Source: Actinomycetota bacterium (GTDB lineage: Bacteria; Actinomycetota; Thermoleophilia; Gaiellales; Gaiellaceae). Taken from it: a stretch of DNA of 64,000 nt. Location of the stretch: the NCBI GenBank assembly GCA_009702325.1, contig WLID01000005.1, forward strand, positions 1 through 64,000. Reading direction: 5' to 3'. Within the stretch, counting starts at the first letter, position 1. Each line of letters begins with the position of its first letter. Shown piece after piece: positions 7,850-16,174 of this stretch. The notes under the pieces were generated by a model. It was not told the origin of the DNA. It made no database searches and saw nothing but the letters and a program-made list of their open reading frames with translations. The position numbers and the translations under genes are program-made.

Positions 7850-8926
7850 GTGACGTCGGTAACGGGCGAGCAGGTGGTCGAGACAGGCGCAGTCGTGCCG
7901 GTCGGCCGCCGCTCGCTCGTGCCGATCGTTGGCGCAATCGTCTTTGCGATCGGTGCGGCGCTCGTGGGGCTCCTCGTCGGCCCCGTGCACCTCGGCCTGG
8001 GAGCGATCACCCGCGAAGCGCTCTCCCATGTGCCGCTCCTCCACGTTCACTCAGACATGTCCGCGACTGACAAGGCGATCTTGTGGCAGCTGCGTGCGCC
8101 CCGGGTCGTCCTTGGACTGCTCGTTGGCGGCATGCTCGCTCTCGCAGGCGGCAGCTACCAGGGTGTCTTCCGCAACCCACTCGTCGACCCGTACCTCCTT
8201 GGCGTCGCCGCCGGTGCCGGGCTTGGCGCGACACTCGCAATCGCCTACGGCGGCGGCACTGTCGACTCCTACGACCTCCTCCCCCTCGCCGCATTCCTGG
8301 GCGCTGCCGTTGGCGTTGCCTGCTCAACCGTTCTCGGTCACGCCGGGGGCGGCAGCCGCAACCCCGCCGGCCTCGTGCTTGCGGGAGTCACGGTCGTCGC
8401 ATTTCTCACCGCGGTGCAGACGTTCGTGCAGCAGCAACACACCCAGTCGCTCCAAGAGGTCTACAGCTGGATCCTCGGGCGACTCGGCACGGCCGGCTGG
8501 CACGACGTCGCGATCTCGGCGCCGTACATCGTGATCAGCTCCGCAGGATTGATCGCCTATCGACGCGTTCTCGACGTGCTTGCCGTCGGTGATGACGAGG
8601 CGGCCTCGCTCGGGGTCAACGTGCGTCGCACCCGCCTCGCCGTTGTCGTATTCGCGACGATCGGGACAGCTGCAGCCGTCGCCGTGAGCGGCCTGATCGG
8701 CTTTGTCGGAATCATCGTTCCGCACACGATTCGGCTCGCGATCGGCTCGAGCTACCGCATCGTGCTCCCACTCTCGCTCCTCGTCGGCGGCGGCTTCCTC
8801 GTCCTCGCAGACGTGATCGCACGGACAGTCGTATCGCCCGCCGAGCTGCCGATCGGTGTCGTTACCGCGTTCTTCGGGGCACCGTTCTTCGCGATCGTTC
8901 TCCGCACAAGCCGGAGCTTCTCGTGA
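7850..8926 (+). CDS. btuC: Cobalamin ABC transporter permease (FecCD family)
   Basis: GTG start four bases after btuF. The 358 residues hold about ten membrane segments and the family motifs LRAPRVVLGLLVGG near the N-terminus and SGLIGFVGIIVPHTIRL in the cytoplasmic coupling-helix region. It forms the homodimeric channel that receives cobalamin from BtuF. The stop overlaps the btuD start (GTGA), so the two are translationally coupled. Confidence 0.92.
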   Translation: MTSVTGEQVVETGAVVPVGRRSLVPIVGAIVFAIGAALVGLLVGPVHLGLGAITREALSHVPLLHVHSDMSATDKAILWQLRAPRVVLGLLVGGMLALAGGSYQGVFRNPLVDPYLLGVAAGAGLGATLAIAYGGGTVDSYDLLPLAAFLGAAVGVACSTVLGHAGGGSRNPAGLVLAGVTVVAFLTAVQTFVQQQHTQSLQEVYSWILGRLGTAGWHDVAISAPYIVISSAGLIAYRRVLDVLAVGDDEAASLGVNVRRTRLAVVVFATIGTAAAVAVSGLIGFVGIIVPHTIRLAIGSSYRIVLPLSLLVGGGFLVLADVIARTVVSPAELPIGVVTAFFGAPFFAIVLRTSRSFS

Positions 8927-9699
8927 GCGGGTTTGTCGTCTCCGACCTCAGCGTCACCCTCGGTGGCACCGAGATCCTTCACAGCGTCGACGCAGATGTC
9001 GCCTCGGGCGAATGGGTAGCCCTCATCGGGCCGAACGGCGCAGGCAAGAGCACGCTGCTGCGTTCGATCGCCGGCCTCTGCTCCTACGGGGGATCGATCG
9101 CGATCGACGGCCGCGACGTTGCGAACTGGTCACGCCGTGAGATCGCACGCCGCATCGCATTCGTCCCGCAGGCACCGCTCCTCCCCGCCGACATGCGCGT
9201 GCGCGACTACGTCATGCTTGGCCGCACCCCCCACATCGGCGAGTTCGCCGCCGAAGGTGCCGCTGATTTCGAAGCTGTCGACCGCGCCATGCGCCGACTC
9301 GACCTCGGCCACCTTGCGGAACGTCGCCTGCGAACGCTTTCGGGCGGCGAGCAGCAGCGTGCCGTGCTCGCACGCACGCTCGCTCAGGACGCGCCGATCC
9401 TGCTTCTCGACGAGCCCACAAACGCCCTCGACATCGGGCGTCAACAGCAGGTGCTTGAGCTCGTCTCGCTCCTGCGGGCACAGAGTGAGCTGACGGTGAT
9501 CTCCGCAATGCACGACCTCACGCTCGCCTCGCAATACGCAGACCGTCTGCTCCTCCTTGCCCAAGGAAGGCTTGTCGCGGCAGGCCCTCCTCACGAGATC
9601 GCAACCGAGGCGCTCGTTGCCACGCACTACGGCGCGAATGTCCGCATCGTCGGTGAGGGCGGTGCGCTCGCCGTCGTCCCGGTACGTCGTTCGGGATAG
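8923..9699 (+). CDS. btuD: Cobalamin ABC transporter ATPase
   Basis: The 258-residue ATPase has Walker A GPNGAGKST near residue 40, the Q-loop FVPQAP, signature LSGGEQQRAVLAR and Walker B ILLLDEPT with the following D-loop, then the switch His in SAMHDLTLA. The GTG start overlaps the btuC stop by four bases. It powers the BtuCD importer and is probably controlled with it by the riboswitch upstream of btuF. Confidence 0.92.
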   Translation: MSGFVVSDLSVTLGGTEILHSVDADVASGEWVALIGPNGAGKSTLLRSIAGLCSYGGSIAIDGRDVANWSRREIARRIAFVPQAPLLPADMRVRDYVMLGRTPHIGEFAAEGAADFEAVDRAMRRLDLGHLAERRLRTLSGGEQQRAVLARTLAQDAPILLLDEPTNALDIGRQQQVLELVSLLRAQSELTVISAMHDLTLASQYADRLLLLAQGRLVAAGPPHEIATEALVATHYGANVRIVGEGGALAVVPVRRSG

Positions 9700-9708
9700 C
9701 CTCCCCCT

Positions 9709-10113
9709 ATGACGGCGGTTGCAATCGAGCTTGATGGCGTCCTCGGCGACACAGAGGGCCTCTGGAACGCGTGGCTCGAAGACGTATCGCGTCGAGCGCA
9801 GATCGACCCTGAGCGACTCGATGAGCAGCTGCCCAACTGGCGTCAGCTGCTCGAACGCTTCGCCGAGGATCACGCGCCCGTCTACCTCCGCCCAAGCTCA
9901 GGAGCGACGGCGGCGCTGCGAGCGCTCCAGACAGACGGCGTCACGATCGGCGTATTCACCGACAGGCCCGACGTGCTCGCAGCCGTGGCGCTCTCGCACC
10001 TCGGGGCGGCCCGACGCGTCTCGCACCTTGAGGCGGGGCCAGGTTCGCTCGACCGCCTGCTCGCGATCCTTGGGCCCGACGCACGCGTCGTGCGGACGCT
10101 CGCTGAGCTCTAG
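9709..10113 (+). CDS. Small degenerate HAD-like protein
   Basis: The 134 residues start with AIELDGVLGDTEGLW, aligning with HAD phosphatase motif I (normally FDxDGVLxDSE). The nucleophilic first Asp is Glu (GAG codon, residue 7), while the second Asp (residue 9) is kept. The motif II-like segment IGVFTDRPDVL is present. The protein is shorter than usual HAD hydrolases and ends without a clear motif IV. It follows btuD by nine bases and may be co-transcribed with the transporter. It converges on the next gene with only three bases between stops. Confidence 0.6.
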   Translation: MTAVAIELDGVLGDTEGLWNAWLEDVSRRAQIDPERLDEQLPNWRQLLERFAEDHAPVYLRPSSGATAALRALQTDGVTIGVFTDRPDVLAAVALSHLGAARRVSHLEAGPGSLDRLLAILGPDARVVRTLAEL

Positions 10114-10116
10114 CCG

Positions 10117-11373
10117 CTAGCGCTTCGGGAGCGAGAAGACGTTCAACGTGCCGGTGAGCGCATGGTCGTTCGCGTTCCCCTCGGCAGCAATCACACGGCC
10201 GTCCACAACGATCGGGCTCTGCCAATGCGTGTCCCCAATCGGAAGCGTCGCAACCACCGATCCCGTTGCCGCCTCGTACACGTGAATGCCACCGTCCCAC
10301 TGCACATACAGCAGGCCGTCCGACACAACCGGGCTTGAGCCACCGTTTGTGGAGTTCCAGGCAAGGACGAGCCGATGGTTCTTCGCCAGAATCCACGCCT
10401 GCGTGCCGGCCGCGTTCGCAACGAACACGTACTGCCCTTGCCACACCGCCGGAGCGGCAAAGAGCATCTCCTTTCCGGGCAGATCGACCGTCTGAACCTC
10501 CCCACCGGTCGTTGCATTCACACCCGCAAGGCGCTTGAGGTTGAGCAGACGAAGCTCGCCGTCCTTGCCGCCCTGCACCGCGTAGCCCCCAGCGAGCACT
10601 GCTGGCGCACTTGAGCCGAGATCGAGGTCCCGCGCGTTCAGCTCCTGCTCGTTCTTCGGCGTCCAATGCGCGAGCAAGGTCGAGGCATCAGCTGAAAGGA
10701 CGAGCATCGAATCGCCCCAGTAGCGCTTGCCATCGAACCGCGCATTGCCTGTCGTGACGAGCAGATGCCCGGTGGACGGGTCGACGACAGGTGCCGCCCT
10801 CCCCCAGATCGCTGCGTCACTCTCCGGGCAGCTCGACGGCTGCATGACGACGTGCCGGTCGGAGCAGAGCGCGTTCCAGATGCCAACGATCCGGCCCGTC
10901 TTGGGATTGAGTGACACGACGTGTCCCTGATACGGCGGTGCGTCACCGATATACCCGTCGGTCGCCGCGAGATCGATCAGCGGCGTCATCGTCGTGATCT
11001 GCGGCGACCCGGCATACGTGGAGTAGCCCGGCGGTACGAAGCGCCAGAGCACCGCCCCGCTGTCGGCATCGAGCACCTCCGTCTTGCCGTAGGTCGTCGT
11101 GAAGACGATGACGTTGTGACGTCCTCCACGCACACGGGCACCCGTGGCGTAGAGCGGCGAGGAGTCGATCGTGCCGTCGATTGCGATCTGGCGCCGATCA
11201 AGCTTCGCGACGTTCGCCGCAGTGACACCTGAACCCGCGGGCCCAGTGCTCGAGCGGGCCGCGTCGTAGCCGTACCGAAGCCAGTTCTGCGGCGTCGTCG
11301 CTGATGTCGCGGCGCTCCCCGAGAGGACGACACACGCTGTCGCCCCCGCAACAGCTAGCGACCGCCACCTCAT
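10117..11373 (-). CDS. Secreted PQQ-like beta-propeller repeat protein
   Basis: The ATG at 11373 overlaps the upstream gene stop (ATGA) and gives a 418-residue protein with a signal peptide (MRWRSLAVAG... SAATSA). The body is a beta-propeller of repeated strands such as VLDADSGAVLWRF, VVSLNPKTGRIVG and IHVYEAATGSVVA, each resembling the tryptophan-docking motif of PQQ dehydrogenases and BamB. No PQQ-binding disulfide or metal ligands are evident, so it is more likely a structural or binding propeller than an enzyme. Confidence 0.78.
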   Translation of the reverse strand: MRWRSLAVAGATACVVLSGSAATSATTPQNWLRYGYDAARSSTGPAGSGVTAANVAKLDRRQIAIDGTIDSSPLYATGARVRGGRHNVIVFTTTYGKTEVLDADSGAVLWRFVPPGYSTYAGSPQITTMTPLIDLAATDGYIGDAPPYQGHVVSLNPKTGRIVGIWNALCSDRHVVMQPSSCPESDAAIWGRAAPVVDPSTGHLLVTTGNARFDGKRYWGDSMLVLSADASTLLAHWTPKNEQELNARDLDLGSSAPAVLAGGYAVQGGKDGELRLLNLKRLAGVNATTGGEVQTVDLPGKEMLFAAPAVWQGQYVFVANAAGTQAWILAKNHRLVLAWNSTNGGSSPVVSDGLLYVQWDGGIHVYEAATGSVVATLPIGDTHWQSPIVVDGRVIAAEGNANDHALTGTLNVFSLPKR

Positions 11374-12929
11374 CGGTCGGAGACGTCCGGCGTACGCCCC
11401 GCCCAAGGACTGGGCGGGGTGAGGAGCGACTCGGCCTGCAGGTACGAGATCGCCACAGCCGGAAGGTCTGTCCACCGCTCGAAGCACAGGTACCGCCGGC
11501 GCCATTCCGGGAAGAACTTGCGGTTGAAGCTGTGGAGCCGCTCAAGCTGGAACAGGCGGTCGCCAGCAAGTAGAAGCGTGCGCAGCAGCCCGCCATCGGC
11601 CCGCAGGTACTCGGCGGCCACCGAGAAGTTGAGTGAGAGCTCGGCAACATCGCGATTCTTCGCCCAGGCTATTGTCTCGACGATCAGGTACTCCATCAGC
11701 CCGTTCGGTGTGTCACGGCGGCGGCGCATCTGCGAGAGCGAATACCCCGACGCTGCGGGCGACGGAACAAGCTGGAGGAACCCGCCCACCTTGCCGTCGG
11801 GGCCTCGCCCAACAACAACGAACGCGTCGTCGTACTCAAAGAGGGCGTCCATCGCCATCGTGAAACCGCGCTCGGGCCAGTTGCCGCGCCACTCCGCCGA
11901 CACCTCACGCAAGTCGTTCCGCAACGCAGGCTGAATATCCGCTGGGCAGAGGATTTCAACCGTGTACCCCGCCTTCGCGAGTCGCGTGACCGACTGCCTG
12001 ACCTTGCGAATCGGTCGACCATCGAGGGAGAACTTCGCCGGGTGCACAAGCGCCTCGTCGCCCAGGTAGAGCGACCGGAACCCGAGGTCGGTGACGTCGC
12101 GGAGCCACTCCGAGCTCACCCCGGCGATCGCGACACGCCACGCCTTGGAGTGCGCAACACGCTGGAACTCGGCGAGGAGTTCGGGACGCTCTGAGGCGAC
12201 CCCGACAGGCTCGCCCGTCACGATCGCGGTCCCGCCCACCACGCCGTACGCAAGAAACGACATGCCGCTGGCCGAGAAGAACAGCGACTTGTCACGACGC
12301 AGCGAGAAGTACGCGAGGCTGTCGCGTCCGAACTCGCGGACAAGCTCCTCTGCCCGGTGACGCTCCGCCGGGATGTTGCGCACCTTTTCGGCCGTCGGCC
12401 GAAGCCAGATCGCGATCGCCCGCAGCCCCAGGGCAGAAATCAGAATCAAGATCCCGTCGTCGACGATGTCGGAGTAGGCGACCTCACCGACGAGGTGCAG
12501 CACGGCGATCGGCATCACAACCACGAGCGCGAGCAGCACCTGTGTTAGCGGGCGCACAGACTCGGGATCGCCCGGGGCAACAAACTCACGGCGTCCTGCC
12601 CACAAGGCAGCCAGGAACCCAACGGAGATCAGCGACTCTTCAACATCGAGCCCCTTCACAAGGTGGGCCGCCGCGGTTGCGACAACGAGGGCGAACGCGA
12701 GCTGCCACGCACGGCGCTTACGACGCGCGAGACCGCGCGAGAGCAGGAGCAACGCCAGCCCAAACGCCACCACGAGTGTGCGCGCGACGGTTGGGGCGTC
12801 GCGGCCGAACACGCTGCTCACGGCGTGGAGTCGATCAGCGAACTCCGGTGTGACCGCCGACACGATGCTCGTCGCACCGAGAAGCGCAGCAGCGATGGCA
12901 AGCAGACGAGGAGAAGTCAACCCGCGCAT
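11370..12929 (-). CDS. MprF-like membrane protein with DUF2156 lysyltransferase domain
   Basis: The start ATG at 12929 gives MRGLTSPRLL and a 519-residue protein. Residues 1 to about 200 form several membrane segments. The remainder is a DUF2156 / phosphatidylglycerol lysyltransferase C-terminal domain of double-GNAT fold (GGTAIVTGEPVG, MEYLIVETIAWAKNRD, LSLNFSVAAEYLR, FFPEWRRRYLCFE). The family transfers amino acids from tRNA to phosphatidylglycerol or uses related substrates. The flippase half of full MprF is reduced. Translational coupling to the beta-propeller gene suggests a cell-envelope role for both. Confidence 0.8.
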   Translation of the reverse strand: MRGLTSPRLLAIAAALLGATSIVSAVTPEFADRLHAVSSVFGRDAPTVARTLVVAFGLALLLLSRGLARRKRRAWQLAFALVVATAAAHLVKGLDVEESLISVGFLAALWAGRREFVAPGDPESVRPLTQVLLALVVVMPIAVLHLVGEVAYSDIVDDGILILISALGLRAIAIWLRPTAEKVRNIPAERHRAEELVREFGRDSLAYFSLRRDKSLFFSASGMSFLAYGVVGGTAIVTGEPVGVASERPELLAEFQRVAHSKAWRVAIAGVSSEWLRDVTDLGFRSLYLGDEALVHPAKFSLDGRPIRKVRQSVTRLAKAGYTVEILCPADIQPALRNDLREVSAEWRGNWPERGFTMAMDALFEYDDAFVVVGRGPDGKVGGFLQLVPSPAASGYSLSQMRRRRDTPNGLMEYLIVETIAWAKNRDVAELSLNFSVAAEYLRADGGLLRTLLLAGDRLFQLERLHSFNRKFFPEWRRRYLCFERWTDLPAVAISYLQAESLLTPPSPWAGRTPDVSDR

Positions 12930-12984
12930 ACCCACAGGGTAGATCGCGCCGAGGAGGCCGCGAGCACGAGACGGATGTGGATCG

Positions 12985-13647
12985 CTATTCGCGCACGAGG
13001 ACGCGCCGAAGCTCATCCTCTTTACCTGGCTCAAGAATCGCCAGGACCGAGTCGCCCGCCACGAGCCGCATCGAATCTTCCGGCAGGCTTGGCTTTCCGT
13101 CACGCACAACTGAGATCAGACGAGCACCCTCTGGCAACACGACCTGCCCGATCAGCTTGCCCGTGCACGCCGCTTGCTCACCGACGGTGACCTCAACGAT
13201 CTCGAGGTTCTCCTTGCGGAGTTCCAGCAGATGAATAAGACCATGCTGGGGCACCTCATGCTCGATCAGAGCCATGATCGAGCTCGTCGCCGAAACGGTG
13301 CGGGTGATGCCAAGCAGGTCGAAATAGATCTGGTTGCGCGGGTCGTTCACACGCGCAATCACGGTCTCGACGCCGTACTTCTCCCGCGCGAGCTGGCAGA
13401 TGACCACGTTGTCTTCGTCGTCGCCCGTCACCGCAACCACGAGATCAGGAGGACGGCGGATGCCCGCTGACTCAAGGACGGACATCTCCGTCGCGTCACC
13501 TTTCAACACCTGGTGTTCAAACTCAAGCTCAAGTTGGTCGTACCGGGTGCCGCGCTGCTCAATCAGCGTCACCTCGTGTCCGTCCCGAAGGAGCGTGCGC
13601 GTGAGGTTCGATCCGACCTTGCCGCCGCCAGCGATCAGGATGTACAT
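12985..13647 (-). CDS. TrkA-type NAD-binding regulatory protein (TrkA-N plus TrkA-C)
   Basis: The 220-residue protein begins MYILIAGGGKVGSNLTR, a Rossmann GxGxxG nucleotide site. It continues through the TrkA-N domain (ending near residue 135) and a C-terminal TrkA-C (RCK_C) domain (EVTVGEQAACTGKLIG onward). Such RCK proteins gate potassium or other ion and amino-acid transporters. Its ATG shares one base with the stop of the preceding TrkA gene. Two TrkA genes beside an APC permease are also found in mycobacteria (ceoB, ceoC and Rv2690c, from memory). Confidence 0.88.
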   Translation of the reverse strand: MYILIAGGGKVGSNLTRTLLRDGHEVTLIEQRGTRYDQLELEFEHQVLKGDATEMSVLESAGIRRPPDLVVAVTGDDEDNVVICQLAREKYGVETVIARVNDPRNQIYFDLLGITRTVSATSSIMALIEHEVPQHGLIHLLELRKENLEIVEVTVGEQAACTGKLIGQVVLPEGARLISVVRDGKPSLPEDSMRLVAGDSVLAILEPGKEDELRRVLVRE

Positions 13648-14066
13648 CAGGCGGCCTCATTCGCAGCGTCGCCGAGCACAGCAGCTTTCAAGCCCGCGAT
13701 GGCGCTTGACGTCGGGCACACAACGTTGAGGCCAAGCGTGCGATAGAACTCCGCGCGCCGCGGGTCGAGCAGACGCACAACCACCGACGAAACATTGAAC
13801 TTCCGCTGAGCGACCTGGGCGATCAGGATGTTCGTGTTGTCACCGTCGGTGGTGACAACGACAGCGTCGGCCTCTTCGATCCCGGCCGACTTCAGCAGAG
13901 GCACGTCCATGCCGTGTCCCACATAGAACTCACCCATCCAGTTTTCGCCAAGGCGTCCGAGCGCCTCTTCGCGTTCGTCGATAACAGCGACGTCCCAGCC
14001 ACCCGCTTTGAGTTCGGTGGCCAGAGCTGCGCCCACACGTCCGCATCCGACGACAATCGCCTTCAC
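13647..14066 (-). CDS. Single-domain TrkA-N protein
   Basis: The GTG start at 14066 gives MKAIVVGCGRVGAALATELK, a TrkA-N Rossmann domain of 139 residues with the DAVVVTTDGDNTNI and VRLLDPRRAEFY segments. It has no TrkA-C domain, so it should pair with the 220-residue partner encoded immediately after it. The two are coupled through a TGATG overlap. Together they look like the CeoB/CeoC pair. Confidence 0.88.
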   Translation of the reverse strand: MKAIVVGCGRVGAALATELKAGGWDVAVIDEREEALGRLGENWMGEFYVGHGMDVPLLKSAGIEEADAVVVTTDGDNTNILIAQVAQRKFNVSSVVVRLLDPRRAEFYRTLGLNVVCPTSSAIAGLKAAVLGDAANEAA

Positions 14067-14110
14067 GTGCAGGAGCGTATCCGACTGTCCGGCCGACCGG
14101 CGCGGCTCGG

Positions 14111-16003
14111 CTATCCGAGCGCGAGCTCGGCATCCATGACCTGCTGCGGGAATGCCACGATCAGCACCTCGCACGGCGCCTTGCGCAGGACATAGTCGAC
14201 CGTCGGTGAGAAGAAGCGGGATTGGCGGCGCCAACGCGGCGACGACCCCAGCACGATCACGTCGGTGTTCGTATCGGCGGCGTGATGCACGATCGCACCA
14301 CCGATCGAGCGCGCACGCAGCGTTGAGGTGATCACGTGGACACCGAGATCCTCGCCGAGCAGCCGCGCCTCATCGAGCGCCTCGGCCGCACGCTCATCCT
14401 TTTCGGGCATCGGTGCGTCGATCGGCAGGTCGAGCGGCACGAGCGTGACGTACACCGCCTCGACGAGCGCGCCATGCTCGGCTGCGAGCTTCACCGCTGT
14501 CGCCATCATCTCCTCGCCGATGATCCCGAGCTTCATCGGAACGAGAATCCGTCGGAACCGCGGCACGTCGGATGGAGCGAGCTCGTCGGCCGCGATCACG
14601 CGCGCGGTCAGCTTCTCGCCACGCGCACGCCGCACGCCCACGTAGACGACGAAGCCAAGCACAAGCCACCCAGGGCCGACGTAACGCGCGGCCGGATGCG
14701 TCCACAACGAAACCAGCCAGATCGCAAACGTCGCGATCGACCCGATGATCGCAGGCAGCGGGATCTCCGCCCGTCGGAATCGGATGTTGAAGGGGGCTCG
14801 GTAGGGCCGTGGCAGGTTCGGCTCGGTGATGCGGAGACGAATCACCGCAAGCTGCGCGGCTGTGAAGGCGCCGAGCACACCAAACGAGAAGATGCTCGCG
14901 AGGAACGTCACGTCGTGCTTTACAAACGACGTTGCGATCACGATTGCGCTCGACACGATCGCGACGCTCACGATCGCCTGCGGAGACACGAGCGTCCGGC
15001 GATGCAGACGCCCAAACGAGGCTGGCAGCTGCCCATGCTCGCCGAGCGAGTACGCGAGCCGCGAGAAGCCCGACATCGCCGTCGTCACCGCGGCCATCAA
15101 GATCACCGCGCCGCTGACACCCACGAACACTTTGAGCGCCTGGGCAAGCGTGTGCGGCAGATGGCTTCCGATCTCCGACGCAACCCCGACAAGCGGCGAG
15201 TGAAGCCAGGTGCTCCCGAGCTTCGTCCCCGGTGCCGGAAACGCCGAGAGCGCGACAATCGCGACCGCGACGTAGAGCGTGACGACCGTGCCGATCGCGC
15301 CAAAGAGCGACCGTGGAAGATCGACACCCGGCCGCCGCGACTCCTCCGCCAGGTTCGCGACCGTCTCGAGGCCGGTGTAGGCAAGCATCGCGAGCGGCAC
15401 GGCGAAGAGCAGCTGGTGCCACGACGGGCTCTGTCCGAGCGAAATGCCGTGCGTGAGCGTGTGTGTCGAGAACACGAGCACCGCACCGAGCACGACCAAA
15501 ACGAGCTGCACGAGCAGGTCGAGTGCCGGCAGAACGATGCCGAGTGCGTACAGCGAGGGGCGCCGCACGAGCCGAACCGCAGCGACCACGACGATCACGG
15601 CAACCGCGGCGACAATGTCCCACGGGCGCTCCCCGATCTCAGGGACGCCGAGTGCCGCCGCGAGGTAGTGCGGGGCGAAGAGCGCCGAAAGCGCGATCAC
15701 GATGAGGTAGTCGAGGAAGAGCGCCCAGCCTGTCATGAAGCCTGCGAGGTCGTTGAGCGCGCGTCGAACGAACGTCGCCGCCCCGCCGGTTTCGGGCAGC
15801 GCGCTCGTTCCCTCGGCATACGACAAGGCAACAATCAGGAAGAGCGCGCCAGAGATGAGCAGGATCACCGGGGTGAATCCCTGCGCGTGGAGCGCAATTA
15901 CCCCGAGTGCGAAGTAGATGGACGAGGCAACTTCCCCGTAGGCGACGGAGAAGAGCGAGCGCGCGTCGAGGTTGCGGCGGAGCCCGGGAAGCTTTCGTGC
16001 CAT
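14111..16003 (-). CDS. APC-family permease fused to a universal stress protein domain
   Basis: The 630-residue protein has twelve predicted membrane helices of the amino acid-polyamine-organocation type (SVAYGEVASSIYFALG, SYAEGTSALPETGGAATF, LAMLAYTGLETVANLAEESRRP). From about residue 485 it has a cytosolic Usp domain (FRRILVPMKLG, VIVLGSSPRWR, SPTVDYVLRKAPCEVLIV). The Usp domain probably senses nucleotide or regulates gating. The nearby TrkA pair supports an ion or amino-acid transporter under RCK control. The substrate cannot be read from sequence. Confidence 0.88.
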   Translation of the reverse strand: MARKLPGLRRNLDARSLFSVAYGEVASSIYFALGVIALHAQGFTPVILLISGALFLIVALSYAEGTSALPETGGAATFVRRALNDLAGFMTGWALFLDYLIVIALSALFAPHYLAAALGVPEIGERPWDIVAAVAVIVVVAAVRLVRRPSLYALGIVLPALDLLVQLVLVVLGAVLVFSTHTLTHGISLGQSPSWHQLLFAVPLAMLAYTGLETVANLAEESRRPGVDLPRSLFGAIGTVVTLYVAVAIVALSAFPAPGTKLGSTWLHSPLVGVASEIGSHLPHTLAQALKVFVGVSGAVILMAAVTTAMSGFSRLAYSLGEHGQLPASFGRLHRRTLVSPQAIVSVAIVSSAIVIATSFVKHDVTFLASIFSFGVLGAFTAAQLAVIRLRITEPNLPRPYRAPFNIRFRRAEIPLPAIIGSIATFAIWLVSLWTHPAARYVGPGWLVLGFVVYVGVRRARGEKLTARVIAADELAPSDVPRFRRILVPMKLGIIGEEMMATAVKLAAEHGALVEAVYVTLVPLDLPIDAPMPEKDERAAEALDEARLLGEDLGVHVITSTLRARSIGGAIVHHAADTNTDVIVLGSSPRWRRQSRFFSPTVDYVLRKAPCEVLIVAFPQQVMDAELALG

Positions 16004-16174
16004 CTAGCGCTTCCCTCGGAGCACGTACAGCCGTCCGCCCCCGGCGATTGCAAAGAGCGTCCCCAGCACGATTCCACCGGTGGCGCCGCGGGAGAGACCG
16101 ATCACGAGCATCACGAGACCAAGCACCATCGTCGTGAGCGCGAGGAGCAGCGTTGCCACCTGATAGATCCTCAT
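16004..16174 (-). CDS. 56-residue two-helix membrane protein
   Basis: A short frame, found by hand, runs from ATG at 16174 (overlapping the stop of the upstream permease as ATGA) to TAG at 16004, which directly abuts the start of the next permease at 16003. The product begins MRIYQVATLLLALTTMVLG and has two hydrophobic segments separated by SRGATGG, ending in basic RLYVLRGKR. The exact fit between two coupled permease genes argues strongly that it is translated. It may be a permease accessory subunit; no family is recognised. Confidence 0.8.
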   Translation of the reverse strand: MRIYQVATLLLALTTMVLGLVMLVIGLSRGATGGIVLGTLFAIAGGGRLYVLRGKR

